NCBI RefSeq assembly: GCF_016755635.1
Contig: NZ_CP051500.1
Location: 1,240,001 to 1,304,000 of the forward strand
From: Helicobacter pylori
GTDB lineage: Bacteria > Campylobacterota > Campylobacteria > Campylobacterales > Helicobacteraceae
Direction of reading: 5' to 3'
Length of the DNA stretch: 64,000 nt
The notes under the pieces are model-generated. The model saw only the letters and a program-made list of their open reading frames with translations, searched no databases and was not told the DNA's origin. The position numbers and the translations under genes were made by a program. How positions within the stretch are numbered: the stretch's first letter is position 1; every line of letters begins with the position of its first letter. Shown here piece by piece: positions 6,558 through 15,734 of this stretch.

Positions 6558-8624
6558 TTAAGCCAAATCCAAGGCGATTTTACCCTTATTGAAGCTAATC
6601 ACCCTACACCTGATGCTATCGCCTTCTTTTAAAACCACTTGACACCTGTCCATGTTTTGCTTTCTTAACAAGCCTTCGCCCCCCTTAGGCAAGCTTAAAA
6701 ACGCCCCAAAATCCACGATTCTCTTCACTTGAGCTTCTAACACCTCATCAATAGCGTATTGCTCCAATTCTTGATTCAAAGAATGCAAGTAGTTTAAAAT
6801 AAATTCCTTCGTTTTCAAAACCCGTTCTTTATTCCCCATGATTTTCACTTCACCGCTCGGTTTGTTCAAATCAATTTTAACCTCAAACTTTTCTACTATC
6901 TCTCTGATCACACGCCCCCCTTGACCGATAATTTCTACAATTTTATCGGGCACGACATTAAAAATCTCCGTTGTGGGCAAATGGGAAAAATTGATCACGA
7001 TCTTTTCTTTCGCTTCATGCATGATTTTTAAAATATGCTCTCGTGCTTTTTTAGCTTGGAGTAAGGCCTGGTATAAAACCTCTAATTGGATACCGCTCAT
7101 TTTGGTATCCATTTGCATGGCCGTAATGCCTTCTAAATTCCCGGCAATCTTAAAATCCATATCGCCTTCTGCGTCTTCTAAACCGCTAATATCGCTTAAA
7201 ATGGCGTGATCTTGCCCTTCGCTCACCATGCCCATAGCCACCCCAGCGACTAGATCATAGATTTCCACACCGCTTGCATAAAGGGCTAAAGAGCCTGCGC
7301 ACACGCTCGCCATTGAGCTTGAACCATTGCTTTCTAAAATCTCAGAAACCAATCGTATCACCTGATCTTTATTTTTAATACTCGTTTCTAAGGCCCTTTT
7401 AGCCAAATTCCCATGCCCTAATTCACGCCTTGAAGTCGCACCGATAGAACTCGCTTCGCCCACGCAAAAAGGAGGGAAATTATAATGAAACATGAACCGC
7501 TCTTTAATAGGGTTTTTATGCTCCAAACTCTCATGGGTTTGAGCGTCATTATCCGTGCCTAAAACCCCTACCACTAAGCTTTGCGTTTGCCCCCTAGTGA
7601 ATAAAATGGAGCTATGCGCCATAGGGAGCAAATCGCTCTCTATCAAAATGGGCCGCACTTCTTCTAACGCGCGCTTATCCGGGCGGATTTTATCCTTAAT
7701 GATCATGCGCCTTATCTCAGTTTTTTTCACTTTTTCTAAAGACAATTCAATTTCTTCTAAACTGAATTCTGAGTGGGCTTCACTGATTTTTCTGGCAATT
7801 TCATTGAAAACATTTTCTCGCTCGCTCAAAGCAGAACTTTCAATGCCTTTGATGATTTCATCAAAATACTGATTTTTTAATAAATCTAACAGCCTTTCAT
7901 TAAAAATTATTCCTTGGCTCTCTTTGAAAAGCAGCTCGTTTTGGTGGGGCGTGAAAACCTCTTCATAAAGCGTGCAAGTTTCTTTCAAACTTTTTTGAGC
8001 CAATTCTAAAGCTTTTAACATTAAAGGCTCTTCTAAAGCGTTTAATTTTTGCCCTAAAGAGCGCATTTCTATCATGTTCAAACTCTCTTTTGTGCCGGAC
8101 ACGAACAAATCCAAACTGGATTGATTCAAAAGGCTTGTGTTAGGGTTAATGATAAATTCGTTATCCACCCTAGCGATCCTGCAAGCGCTCACGCTTTTAA
8201 TAGGAGCGATATGGGCCAAAAAGAGAGCGGCTGAAGCGGCGTTTAAAGCAGAGACTTGCAAGTCATTTTCAATATCATGGCTTAAAACCATTAAAGTGAT
8301 TTGGGTAGGGTAGCGGTAATCTTTAGGGAATAAAGGGCGTAAAGTCCTGTCTATGAGCCTAGAGGTTAAGATTTCAAAATCTTGCGCCCTGCCTTCTCTT
8401 TTAACAAAACCGCCCGGGATTTTACCGGCTGCATAAGATTTTTCTAAAAACTGCACCACTAAAGGCAGAAAATCTTCACTCACAGGCTCTCTTTCTATGC
8501 ACACGCTCGCTAAAATGATGGTTTTTCCTAAGCGATACATTAGAGAGCTGGTGGCTTGTTTGGCCACTTGTTTGAGAGCGAACTCTTCGTTTTTGTTACT
8601 GGAATTGATGGTGATAAAATCCAT
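6558..8624 (-). CDS. pnp: Polyribonucleotide nucleotidyltransferase (PNPase)
   Basis: A 688-residue 3'-5' phosphorolytic exoribonuclease of the RNA degradosome. Two RNase PH cores are present. The second is catalytic, with FTRGQTQSL near residue 343, ASVCAGSLALYASG near 440 and DISGLEDAEGDMDFKIAG near 476-493. A KH domain (VVPDKIVEIIGQGGRVIREI) starts near 556 and an S1 domain (VKRIVDFGAFLSLPKGGEGLL) lies near 630-688. An AAGGAAC Shine-Dalgarno precedes the ATG. It is the last gene of the purD-to-pnp run, 2 bases after the PRTase-like gene. Confidence 0.97.
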   Translation of the reverse strand: MDFITINSSNKNEEFALKQVAKQATSSLMYRLGKTIILASVCIEREPVSEDFLPLVVQFLEKSYAAGKIPGGFVKREGRAQDFEILTSRLIDRTLRPLFPKDYRYPTQITLMVLSHDIENDLQVSALNAASAALFLAHIAPIKSVSACRIARVDNEFIINPNTSLLNQSSLDLFVSGTKESLNMIEMRSLGQKLNALEEPLMLKALELAQKSLKETCTLYEEVFTPHQNELLFKESQGIIFNERLLDLLKNQYFDEIIKGIESSALSERENVFNEIARKISEAHSEFSLEEIELSLEKVKKTEIRRMIIKDKIRPDKRALEEVRPILIESDLLPMAHSSILFTRGQTQSLVVGVLGTDNDAQTHESLEHKNPIKERFMFHYNFPPFCVGEASSIGATSRRELGHGNLAKRALETSIKNKDQVIRLVSEILESNGSSSMASVCAGSLALYASGVEIYDLVAGVAMGMVSEGQDHAILSDISGLEDAEGDMDFKIAGNLEGITAMQMDTKMSGIQLEVLYQALLQAKKAREHILKIMHEAKEKIVINFSHLPTTEIFNVVPDKIVEIIGQGGRVIREIVEKFEVKIDLNKPSGEVKIMGNKERVLKTKEFILNYLHSLNQELEQYAIDEVLEAQVKRIVDFGAFLSLPKGGEGLLRKQNMDRCQVVLKEGDSIRCRVISFNKGKIALDLA

Positions 8625-8626
8625 AT

Positions 8627-9337
8627 TTAATGTTCCTTTTTTAAATTAGGCGCGTTGTTAGCGCCCAAGTATTTTTCAATTTCTTCATTGCTTAATCGCT
8701 TGAGTTCTTTATAATGATGCTCCACAGAAACAAAACATTCAGGGCGATACACGCTAATCACCCCATCGCACAAACTTTCTAAGCCTTGAGCGACATTTTG
8801 CGCGAGAATGGGGGTTAAAATATAAATGTCTTGGCATTCTTTTTTCAAGCAAGTTTGCACGCCCAACCCTGCTCTAAACCCGGTTTCAATCCCCCTATCT
8901 ACGATAAAAATATTTTTATCTTTTAAGCTTTTGATCGCATTGCCTTTGCGATACTGATAGATGTGGGACAAAATGTCTTCTTCATAAGCTCGCTTGGCTT
9001 CCCCATAAACATAGTCTAAAGTGATGTCAAAGGAATTGATCAAACTTTCATTCATCACTATATCCATGCTCTCACTCACCAAAGCGATCTCGCATTTTGA
9101 GTTTAAAGGGGCTAGGATAGGTTCTAAAAAAAGTATATCATAAGTCGCTCCAAATTTTTGCGCTAAAGCGTTAGCTAAATACAAAGCGTTAAAACTCAAA
9201 GCGAGCATGATGGAATCTTTTAAATCAATGTGGCGCGTGTGGATTTCATTAATCAATTTGTTCAAAGCGTCTTCTTCATTGATAAAACGCATGCCCTCTA
9301 TATCGGTGATATGGCTAAAGTCAGTATTCAAATGCAT
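8627..9337 (-). CDS. Phosphoribosyltransferase-like protein
   Basis: A 236-residue cytoplasmic protein conserved in Helicobacter. The middle reads like a type I phosphoribosyltransferase fold. The segment IFIVDRGIETGFRAGLGVQT near residues 144-163 resembles the PRPP-binding loop (hydrophobic strand, then acidic pair, then G-x-x-T-G), but the second acidic residue is Arg (DR instead of DD/DE), so activity is uncertain. Positioned between lptD and pnp with gaps of 2-8 bases, it is co-transcribed with them. Substrate unknown. Confidence 0.7.
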   Translation of the reverse strand: MHLNTDFSHITDIEGMRFINEEDALNKLINEIHTRHIDLKDSIMLALSFNALYLANALAQKFGATYDILFLEPILAPLNSKCEIALVSESMDIVMNESLINSFDITLDYVYGEAKRAYEEDILSHIYQYRKGNAIKSLKDKNIFIVDRGIETGFRAGLGVQTCLKKECQDIYILTPILAQNVAQGLESLCDGVISVYRPECFVSVEHHYKELKRLSNEEIEKYLGANNAPNLKKEH

Positions 9338-9345
9338 TCCTTTTT

Positions 9346-11607
9346 TTACTTACGCTGTAAAGAGCGGTAAGTTACATTGGTTTTAGTGATCGGTGAGAAG
9401 TCTAATTCTAGCTTAACATAGTTATTTTCAAACACTCTTATAGGCTGGTTGGGATCGCCGGTGAGAATAGGGCGTCGTTGGTTGACGAATTGAAAGCCAA
9501 TCCCAAAACAACGGATTTTTTTATAAATCCCTACATTCCAATTTAAAACCACATTATTCCTAATATCATAACCCACATCCGCGCTCATGGAAAAATAGCC
9601 AAAGTCGTTGCTAAAACCCGCCTTTAAATAATCCGCAGGATTTTCTACAATGCTATTAATCCCACTGCTAAAATTGTTTTTTAGAAAATAAGAGAGGTTA
9701 AAGCTTAAAAACTTGCGTTGGTAATTAGCGTTCACCGAGATTTCTTCTAGGCGGTTTTGATAAAACGAATAAAAAACATTCCCAAAGATATTCAATCCTG
9801 TTAAGGGCGAAAACCCGATCTTACTCTCTAATGGCATCCTGAAAGGCGAAACCTTATCGTCAAGATTGATGAGTTGCGATATTTTAAAATACAATAACTC
9901 TTGCCCCCCTAAGCCATAAAGGTATTGCGTTAAGGTTAAATTCACCGTCTTATTGCTCGCATTGCTAGGTAAAATGCTGTTAGGATTCCACACAGAGTTA
10001 TACAAACGCCCTTGATAATCATAATCCCTCAATAAAGGCGAAGTGTAGCTGTTTAAAGCTTGCGCGCTTAAAGCATACATGTTTTGAGAAAATAAGCCGT
10101 TTTTAAAGGTGTAATAAGGGATGTTGAAAATCGCTTCCAATTGGATCGTGTGGAAAAGTTTGTTGTATTCTCTGGCTAAATCCGTATTGACATACATGGA
10201 AAAATTTGAAGACACAAAGTTCCCAAATTCCCTTGATTCATTAGGGATCGTAGGCACGAAGGAATTTTTAGATTGCATTAAAGCCACATTAGATAGTTGG
10301 AGATCATTCCAAAGCCCTATAGACAAATACTTTTTAAACAAAGAAAATTGCAAGCCCACCGGCACATTCAAAGCGTTTTGCACATAGCCATAACCAATCT
10401 CTCTTGCGGTGTTTCTAAACTGATAATCCACCGAATACAACAAATTTTTAAAATACAAAGAATTTAAATATTTATGGTATTGCAAATTAGGGACAGATTG
10501 GAAAGTGCGGTTGTTGTTGATTTTATTCAGGTTTAAAAAATACTTGATATTCAAGCCGTAATAATTGTTTTCTGTTTGCAAATAGTAATTCGCCCTAGAC
10601 ATGTGCGTGGCGTCTGTGATACGCTTATTAACCTTTTCAAAACGCACATAGTCCAAATCGTTCATGTATAAAAAGTCAATGTAATGCCCGTTGTCAATAT
10701 TAGACTTAAGATGGAAGTATTTTTGTAAAGTGTCCCTGCTAGAGCTTAAAAATTCAAAACCGTAGATATTTTGATTCCTCAAATCATAGCGTTTGACGTA
10801 TTGGGTGTAATTCCTAAAATAGCGCGCGTTGAATAAAAACCTGTCGTTTTTAGAGTTAATGTAGCGCGCTTCAAAATTCAAGCCAAAACCCCTTTTATAG
10901 CGGATTTGTGGGGTAAAGGTCATATCCCATGAGTTTTTGGGGGCTAAATAAAAGGGTTGCAAATAAATAAAGCCGTCTAAGTTGGAAGTGCCAAACTCAG
11001 GGTATAAAAACCCGGTAGTTCTTTTATTGCTAGTGGACATGAAAATATAGGGCAAATACAATACAGGAATATCACCGACATAGATCTTAGGGTTCCACAT
11101 AGACAAATGCGATTTTTGCATGTTGAATGAGCCTGAAGTCGCATTGACATGCCAAATGGGGTTATCAATGCTGCACCCTGAAGCGCTCATGTTTTTAACC
11201 TTATATTTTTGATCCTTTCCGCTGGCAATATCCGCGCTCACCCAAATCCCGCTCACGCTGTCTTGGACATAAAAGGGGAAAATGATTTCATATTTTTCAT
11301 TCAAACTCAATTTCACATAATCGGTTTTAACGAGCAAACCCTCGCCCCTATAAACCTTGATATTGCCTTCTAATAACGCTTCTTTAGTCTTGGTGTCATA
11401 ACGCACCTTGTCCGCTAGAATATACACATCATAATTCAATAAGATCGCATTCCCTGATGCGGTTATCACATTGTCTTTAGCGCTCACTTTATCCGCAAGG
11501 ATTTCAAAAATCTTATGGTTTTGTTTGTCAAATCGTTGCATAGCGATTTCTTTAGCGTCTAATGCACTCAACAAAAAAAAGACCGCCAAATACAACCAAT
11601 AAATCAT
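9346..11607 (-). CDS. lptD: LPS-assembly protein LptD (OstA/Imp)
   Basis: A 753-residue outer-membrane protein that inserts lipopolysaccharide into the outer leaflet together with LptE. A signal peptide MIYWLYLAVFFLLSALDAKE is followed by an OstA/LptA-like jellyroll (about 25-150: KVSAKDNVITASGNAIL, VRYDTKTKEALLEGNIKVYRG). A long beta-barrel domain follows, beginning around SNKRTTGFLYPEFGTSNLDG and ending in aromatic-rich strands. It is immediately upstream of the PRTase-like gene (8-base gap) and downstream of an RDD protein (2-base gap). Confidence 0.94.
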   Translation of the reverse strand: MIYWLYLAVFFLLSALDAKEIAMQRFDKQNHKIFEILADKVSAKDNVITASGNAILLNYDVYILADKVRYDTKTKEALLEGNIKVYRGEGLLVKTDYVKLSLNEKYEIIFPFYVQDSVSGIWVSADIASGKDQKYKVKNMSASGCSIDNPIWHVNATSGSFNMQKSHLSMWNPKIYVGDIPVLYLPYIFMSTSNKRTTGFLYPEFGTSNLDGFIYLQPFYLAPKNSWDMTFTPQIRYKRGFGLNFEARYINSKNDRFLFNARYFRNYTQYVKRYDLRNQNIYGFEFLSSSRDTLQKYFHLKSNIDNGHYIDFLYMNDLDYVRFEKVNKRITDATHMSRANYYLQTENNYYGLNIKYFLNLNKINNNRTFQSVPNLQYHKYLNSLYFKNLLYSVDYQFRNTAREIGYGYVQNALNVPVGLQFSLFKKYLSIGLWNDLQLSNVALMQSKNSFVPTIPNESREFGNFVSSNFSMYVNTDLAREYNKLFHTIQLEAIFNIPYYTFKNGLFSQNMYALSAQALNSYTSPLLRDYDYQGRLYNSVWNPNSILPSNASNKTVNLTLTQYLYGLGGQELLYFKISQLINLDDKVSPFRMPLESKIGFSPLTGLNIFGNVFYSFYQNRLEEISVNANYQRKFLSFNLSYFLKNNFSSGINSIVENPADYLKAGFSNDFGYFSMSADVGYDIRNNVVLNWNVGIYKKIRCFGIGFQFVNQRRPILTGDPNQPIRVFENNYVKLELDFSPITKTNVTYRSLQRK

Positions 11608-11609
11608 GA

Positions 11610-12089
11610 TTAAACTAACACCAAAAGACTTTTGCTTTTTTCTTCATGCCACGCCCTATGATAGGGGTTTTTAAACACTACAAACCATAAAAAGGGGCAT
11701 AGAAAAACCACGATCTTTAACCCTAAACGCTTCAATAAAATAGCCCTACTGGGGCAATCTGCTAAATAAATATCAATAATTTTAATCCTAAAAACCAGTT
11801 TAGCCAAACTCATCTTGCACAAACACACAAAAAAGATTTCATAAACGCCATACAAGATGATAAAACCCATCGCAACAAACACGCCATGATAAATGGGATT
11901 AGCCAGCCAGTATAAAGAATGCAAGAAATCGCACGCCCTTAAAAGATCGCTCAATAAAAACGCTACCAACAAACCATCGGTTAAAAACGCTAAGATGCGC
12001 CAATACAAGGGGCATAAACGCATTTTTTCACGCATAAGGAGTGTTTCTATGATTTCAGTTTCTTCTTTTTCTAAATTTGGAGAGCGCAT
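11610..12089 (-). CDS. RDD-family membrane protein
   Basis: 159 residues with three likely membrane segments (ILAFLTDGLLVAFLLSDLL, VFVAMGFIILYGVYEIFFV and IVVFLCPFLWFVVF). The LAKLVFRIKIID segment is typical of RDD proteins. RDD proteins are small inner-membrane proteins of uncertain, possibly transport, function. It is 48 bases downstream of purD and 2 bases before lptD. A second RDD protein occurs at 52514-52978. Confidence 0.75.
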   Translation of the reverse strand: MRSPNLEKEETEIIETLLMREKMRLCPLYWRILAFLTDGLLVAFLLSDLLRACDFLHSLYWLANPIYHGVFVAMGFIILYGVYEIFFVCLCKMSLAKLVFRIKIIDIYLADCPSRAILLKRLGLKIVVFLCPFLWFVVFKNPYHRAWHEEKSKSLLVLV

Positions 12090-12137
12090 TCAAAAACAAA
12101 TAAGACAAACTCTTTGGTTTGTCTTAAACTTTAACCT

Positions 12138-13412
12138 TTAAGAATATTCTTTCAAATCTAACACCTTAAAACCAATATCCTTGCGATAAAACATGCCTTC
12201 AAAATGCACCTTTTGAGCGATTTCATAAGCATGGTTTCTGGCTTCTAATAAGGATTTTCCCCTACCAATGGCAAAGATCACCCTCCCCCCACTGCTTTCA
12301 AACACGCCATTATCCTGCTCCACCTCCCCTAAAATCAAATGACCCTTTTTTTCATCAACCGGATCAATATAAAGGGTTTGTTTGGGCGAAGAGCTAGTGG
12401 GGTAATTCCTAGAAACAAGCGCGACACTCATCACAAATTCTTTAGAAAACACCAATTCAAGAGAATTTAATTCCCCTTTGGCTGTAGCCAAACACAAATC
12501 TAAAAGCGAGCTTTCTAAAAGGGGTAAAATCGTCTGGCATTCAATATCTTTAAAACGCACGCTAAAATCCAATAAATACGGCTCTAAAACGCCTTTTTCT
12601 TCTATGATTACAATTTCAGCGAGTAAAACCCCTTTAAAAGGCGTGTTGTCAGCCTGAAGTTTCTCTAAAGTGGGTTTAAAGATATGATTTTTTATTTTCT
12701 CTTCTAATTCATTAGAGAAAAAGTTTGCAGGAGCGATGGCCCCCATACCTCCTGTATTGACCCCGTTATCCCCCTCTAATAAGCGTTTGTAGTTTTGGCA
12801 AAAGGGCAACAAGATAAAATCATCATTGGCTATGAGCGCTGTAACTGAAAGCTCAAACCCCTCTAAAAAAGGCTCTATGATCACAGGCTCATTGCTTTGT
12901 TTGAAAGCATCTTCAAGGATTTTTATCGCTTCTTCTTGTTGATGGACAATGCTTGTGTTTTTATTCAACGCTTTAATCACTAAGGGGAAAGAAGCGTTTT
13001 GAATGTAATTGAGAGCTTCTTTTAAGTCGTTTGTTTCAAAGTAAGACGCGCTTTTGATACCGCATTCTTTAACAAAAGCTTTCATATAGCTTTTAGAAGC
13101 CTCTAACTTAGCCGCTTCTTTAGAAGCCCCAAACACTAAAATACCCGCTTTTTCTAACCTCTCTGTAAGCCCTAAAATCAAAGGCTCTTCTTCTGAAATG
13201 ATAGCTAAATGGATCTGTTTTTTAAGGGCCAATTCCACGATATGCTCGTAATGTTCGCATTCCAGATTCTCGCCTAAATCTTGAGTGCCACCATTACCCA
13301 AACAAAAATACAAAGCATTCACTCGCTCATCTTGCTGAAGCCTTTGAGCCAAAGCATACTCTCGCCCCTTATTCCCCACAATTAAAACATTATAGTTGTT
13401 GTTATCTTTCAT
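12138..13412 (-). CDS. purD: Phosphoribosylamine-glycine ligase (GARS)
   Basis: A 424-residue ATP-grasp ligase joining 5-phosphoribosylamine and glycine in purine synthesis. The N-domain begins NVLIVGNKGREYALAQRL near 8-25 and the ATP-grasp core contains FPLVIKALNKN (near 155). NTGGMGAIAPA near 219-229 and the C-domain GGRVIFAIGRGKSLLEARNHAY near 380 complete the fold. The start is preceded by GGGAAGAC. It heads the purD-RDD-lptD-PRTase-pnp run. Confidence 0.95.
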   Translation of the reverse strand: MKDNNNYNVLIVGNKGREYALAQRLQQDERVNALYFCLGNGGTQDLGENLECEHYEHIVELALKKQIHLAIISEEEPLILGLTERLEKAGILVFGASKEAAKLEASKSYMKAFVKECGIKSASYFETNDLKEALNYIQNASFPLVIKALNKNTSIVHQQEEAIKILEDAFKQSNEPVIIEPFLEGFELSVTALIANDDFILLPFCQNYKRLLEGDNGVNTGGMGAIAPANFFSNELEEKIKNHIFKPTLEKLQADNTPFKGVLLAEIVIIEEKGVLEPYLLDFSVRFKDIECQTILPLLESSLLDLCLATAKGELNSLELVFSKEFVMSVALVSRNYPTSSSPKQTLYIDPVDEKKGHLILGEVEQDNGVFESSGGRVIFAIGRGKSLLEARNHAYEIAQKVHFEGMFYRKDIGFKVLDLKEYS

Positions 13413-13484
13413 GTCTTCCCTAAAATGTGGTTGTTTTTAAACCCAGATGACCGCTACTTTTACATGCGCATAAGTTCAACAAAC

Positions 13485-13538
13485 CTACACTAATAAGGCT
13501 AGGAGGATTTTCTTAGGGGCAGATTTAAAAAATGCCAT
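13485..13538 (-). CDS. Possible 17-residue leader peptide upstream of purD
   Basis: An ATG-initiated frame reading MAFFKSAPKKILLALLV then TAG, in the leader between a TATAAT (13628) and purD. It is basic then hydrophobic. The Shine-Dalgarno is weak and distant (AAGGTAGTGG about 14 bases upstream). It may be chance. Confidence 0.2.
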   Translation of the reverse strand: MAFFKSAPKKILLALLV

Positions 13539-13627
13539 CACACAAAAACCACTACCTTAGCCTAACTTATTTTTTCAACGAACTTGCCATCAAATAAGAA
13601 ACACGAATCATCCAGGCGATGTTTACA

Positions 13628-13633
13628 ATTATA
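13628..13633 (-). promoter_or_regulatory. Putative -10 box upstream of purD
   Basis: TATAAT on the minus strand in the context AAGTATAATTGT. It is about 215 bases before the purD ATG, giving a long leader if used. Confidence 0.4.
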
Positions 13634-13814
13634 CTTAAATTTTAAAGAAATTCCATGCAAAACTATACAGCATAAAAAACACAATCAAAAGATAGAAAAC
13701 GAGAGAAGTTATAGTCGTGGGTATGGGCGGTAAGGTTTCAATTGCGTTCGAATTTCTAATTTTTTGCTCTCAATCTTTTAGAAAAAATTCAAATTCTAAG
13801 GATTCACCTTTTCG

Positions 13815-14138
13815 TTAGGGTTTAGAGCGATTGGTTTTATCGCATTTAAATGAAAAATTTTTTCCGTCAAACGCTCTAAGGACAAGACCTGATTGTTTGC
13901 ACAATTCCAATGCTTTGTTAAGCTTTTGATTTCTTATCTCTTCCAATTGTTTAATATTCGTATCAAGATAGGCTTCATAGGTTTCTTCTGTCATTATAAT
14001 TACTCCAAATGTTAAAATACTATAGCCTTTATTTTGATAATAGGTTTTAAGTGCAACAAAGATCACTAAAGCATAAACACCTAAAAGCGCCAATAACCAA
14101 AGAGTTATTTTGCTAGCTATGATTAATGCTTTTTTCAC
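13815..14138 (-). CDS. Small protein with an N-terminal membrane segment, paralogue of the interrupted neighbour
   Basis: About 107 residues if started at the GTG of VKKALIIASKI, which has TTAGG 7 bases upstream and begins one base after the stop of the upstream frame; a TTG ten codons earlier is an alternative. One membrane helix (ITLWLLALLGVYALVIFVAL) is followed by a charged region (MTEETYEAYLDTNIKQLEEI) and a tail with CKQSGLVLRAFDGKNFSFKC. The tail closely resembles the tail of the interrupted gene beside it. I do not recognise a function; strain-variable hypothetical protein. Confidence 0.55.
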   Translation of the reverse strand: MKKALIIASKITLWLLALLGVYALVIFVALKTYYQNKGYSILTFGVIIMTEETYEAYLDTNIKQLEEIRNQKLNKALELCKQSGLVLRAFDGKNFSFKCDKTNRSKP

Positions 14139-14139
14139 T

Positions 14140-14604
14140 TCAATACCTAAGATTATCAAAATAATCAAACATTTTAGTATTGTTTTGTGGCTGTGTATTT
14201 TGATGATTGGAGTTAAGAATGTTGTTTGTAGGGTTTTCTAAGGGCTTTTTTGTAGCCGGCTCATCGCATTCAAACGAAAAATTGGTGTTATCAAATTTTT
14301 TAAGAACACGATTTTGTTGTTTGCAAAATTCTAAAAACTTTTGAAAATTCTCTTGAGATTTTTTTTCTTGCTATTCTTTTTGCCTACGCTGTTCTTTAAG
14401 ATTTTTTTCTCTTAAAAGTTCTGTATGCCACCTTGAGATTTCAGCGTCTCTTTTAACTTCTGCTTCTTTTAATCCAATATTGCTAAGTTTTTTAAACTTA
14501 ATACAATTTTCAAGAGATTTGAATAAAGAAAGACATAAAGAATCTTCAATTTCTAATTCATCTAGTTGCTTGCCAATTTTATACTGAAACCAAATATTAT
14601 CCAT
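14140..14604 (-). pseudogene. Small ORF interrupted by an in-frame amber codon
   Basis: Starting at MDNIWFQYKIGKQLDELE (Shine-Dalgarno AAGGAA 7 bases upstream), the frame meets TAG at 14371-14373 after 77 codons. It then continues open in the same frame for another 76 codons to a TGA at 14140-14142. The downstream half contains FLEFCKQQNRVLKKF followed by DNTNFSFECDEP. That motif aligns with the tail of the neighbouring 13815-14138 product, so the stop is a real nonsense mutation in a 154-residue gene. The upstream half is charged and probably coiled-coil. Function unknown. Confidence 0.65.
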
Positions 14605-14655
14605 GTGTAATTCCTTGTGAGAAATTATTATTCTACCAAAAATAGAATAAGACAA

Positions 14656-15047
14656 AAATTCTAACCATCTCTAATTTTAATACCCCATTAAACTTAATGA
14701 AACCTAAACTCAACGAAACCAAAACCCAACATAAATATTACTAAAAAGATTTTTTCTAAAGATCTCACCACCAACAAAGCGATAACTCGCAATTCAATCT
14801 TAGGCTTCATCTGCAACAATACAATCTTTAGCAATCAAGCCATCTGTTATGATTAGACATGACTTTAGATTTTATTTTTAATAGTAAAACTCATTCCCCC
14901 TACAACCCCAAACTAAACCCCCTAACCTTAAAGAGCGCTTTTTTAAGAAGTTATCATTTAACTACGTCAAAATCTTTTATATTATTATAAAAAACGCTTT
15001 TAGTATTTCTTAAAATATTATCACTCAATAGGAAATCCTTTACTGAT
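14656..15047. other. Intergenic region, no gene recognised
   Basis: About 390 bases. On the minus strand TAGAAT (near 14638-14643) could be the -10 box of the interrupted small gene. A minus-strand frame reading DGLIAKDCIVADEA then a stop (around 14805-14850) looks protein-like and may be the tail of a lost gene, but I cannot identify it. The rest is simple A/T-rich sequence. Confidence 0.3.
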
Positions 15048-15734
15048 TTATTTCAACCTTTCTTTATACGCCGCTTCCAAACTGCTATACCCTTTTTTCA
15101 ATTCCCCCACATCCCCAAAAGCCACCACTTTAGCTTCTTTTAAAAAAATCGCGCTGTCTAAATACTTTTCCACATCCACCACCAAATGCGTAGAGACTAG
15201 CAAACTTGCGTTTTGGCTAAACTCCTTAGCGATTAACTCAAAAATTTCTTCTCTTGCAATAGGGTCAATCCCAGCCACTGGCTCATCAAAAAGATACAAA
15301 GAAGCGTTTCGTGATAGGGTTAAAATCAGCTGTAATTTTTCCCTCATGCCTTTTGAAAGGGCTTTAAACTCTCTTTTTAAAGGCACGCTGAAGCGTTTGA
15401 GTAAATCTAGGGCTTTTGATGAATCAAAATCGCTGAAAAAATCCTTGTAAAAAGCGATCGCTTTTAAAGGCGTTAATTTAGGATCTAAAAAATCGCCATC
15501 GCTTAAAAACGCCACGCTTTTTTTCGTCTCTATGCCGATCTTTTGATTTAAAATTTTCACTTCCCCTTGATAGTTCAAATTCAATCCGGCTAAAATCTTT
15601 AACAGAGTGGTTTTACCCGCCCCATTAGGGCCTAAAAGCCCTATAAATTGTTGTTTGGGTAGTTTCAAACTGATATTGTCTAACGCTTTTAAACTCCCAT
15701 AAGTTTTAGTCAAATTCTCTATTTCTACTAGCAT
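15048..15734 (-). CDS. ABC transporter ATP-binding protein
   Basis: A 228-residue stand-alone ATPase with Walker A GLLGPNGAGKTTLLKIL near residues 33-49, signature LSKGMREKLQLILTLS near 122-137, Walker B LYLFDEPVAGID near 144 and switch His in VSTHLV near 180. The closest families are the YhcG/CcmA/EcsA-type exporter ATPases. The permease it serves is not encoded beside it. It overlaps the end of uppS by 7 bases, so the two are probably translated together; whether it helps export an undecaprenyl-linked product is only inference from position. Confidence 0.82.
   Translation of the reverse strand: MLVEIENLTKTYGSLKALDNISLKLPKQQFIGLLGPNGAGKTTLLKILAGLNLNYQGEVKILNQKIGIETKKSVAFLSDGDFLDPKLTPLKAIAFYKDFFSDFDSSKALDLLKRFSVPLKREFKALSKGMREKLQLILTLSRNASLYLFDEPVAGIDPIAREEIFELIAKEFSQNASLLVSTHLVVDVEKYLDSAIFLKEAKVVAFGDVGELKKGYSSLEAAYKERLK

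Larger units (their letters stand above)
13413..13814. other. Intergenic region upstream of purD
   Basis: About 400 bases without an established gene. A TATAAT (13628-13633, minus strand) would transcribe towards purD with a roughly 200-base leader. That leader includes a possible 17-codon ORF (13485-13538) and short complementary segments AGGCTA/TAGCCT. The rest, next to the 13815 gene, contains no recognisable element. Confidence 0.4.

Noticed and set aside
13413..15047. Insertion sequence or prophage remnant
   Set aside because: No transposase, integrase, terminal inverted repeats or target duplication could be found, although the segment looks accessory.
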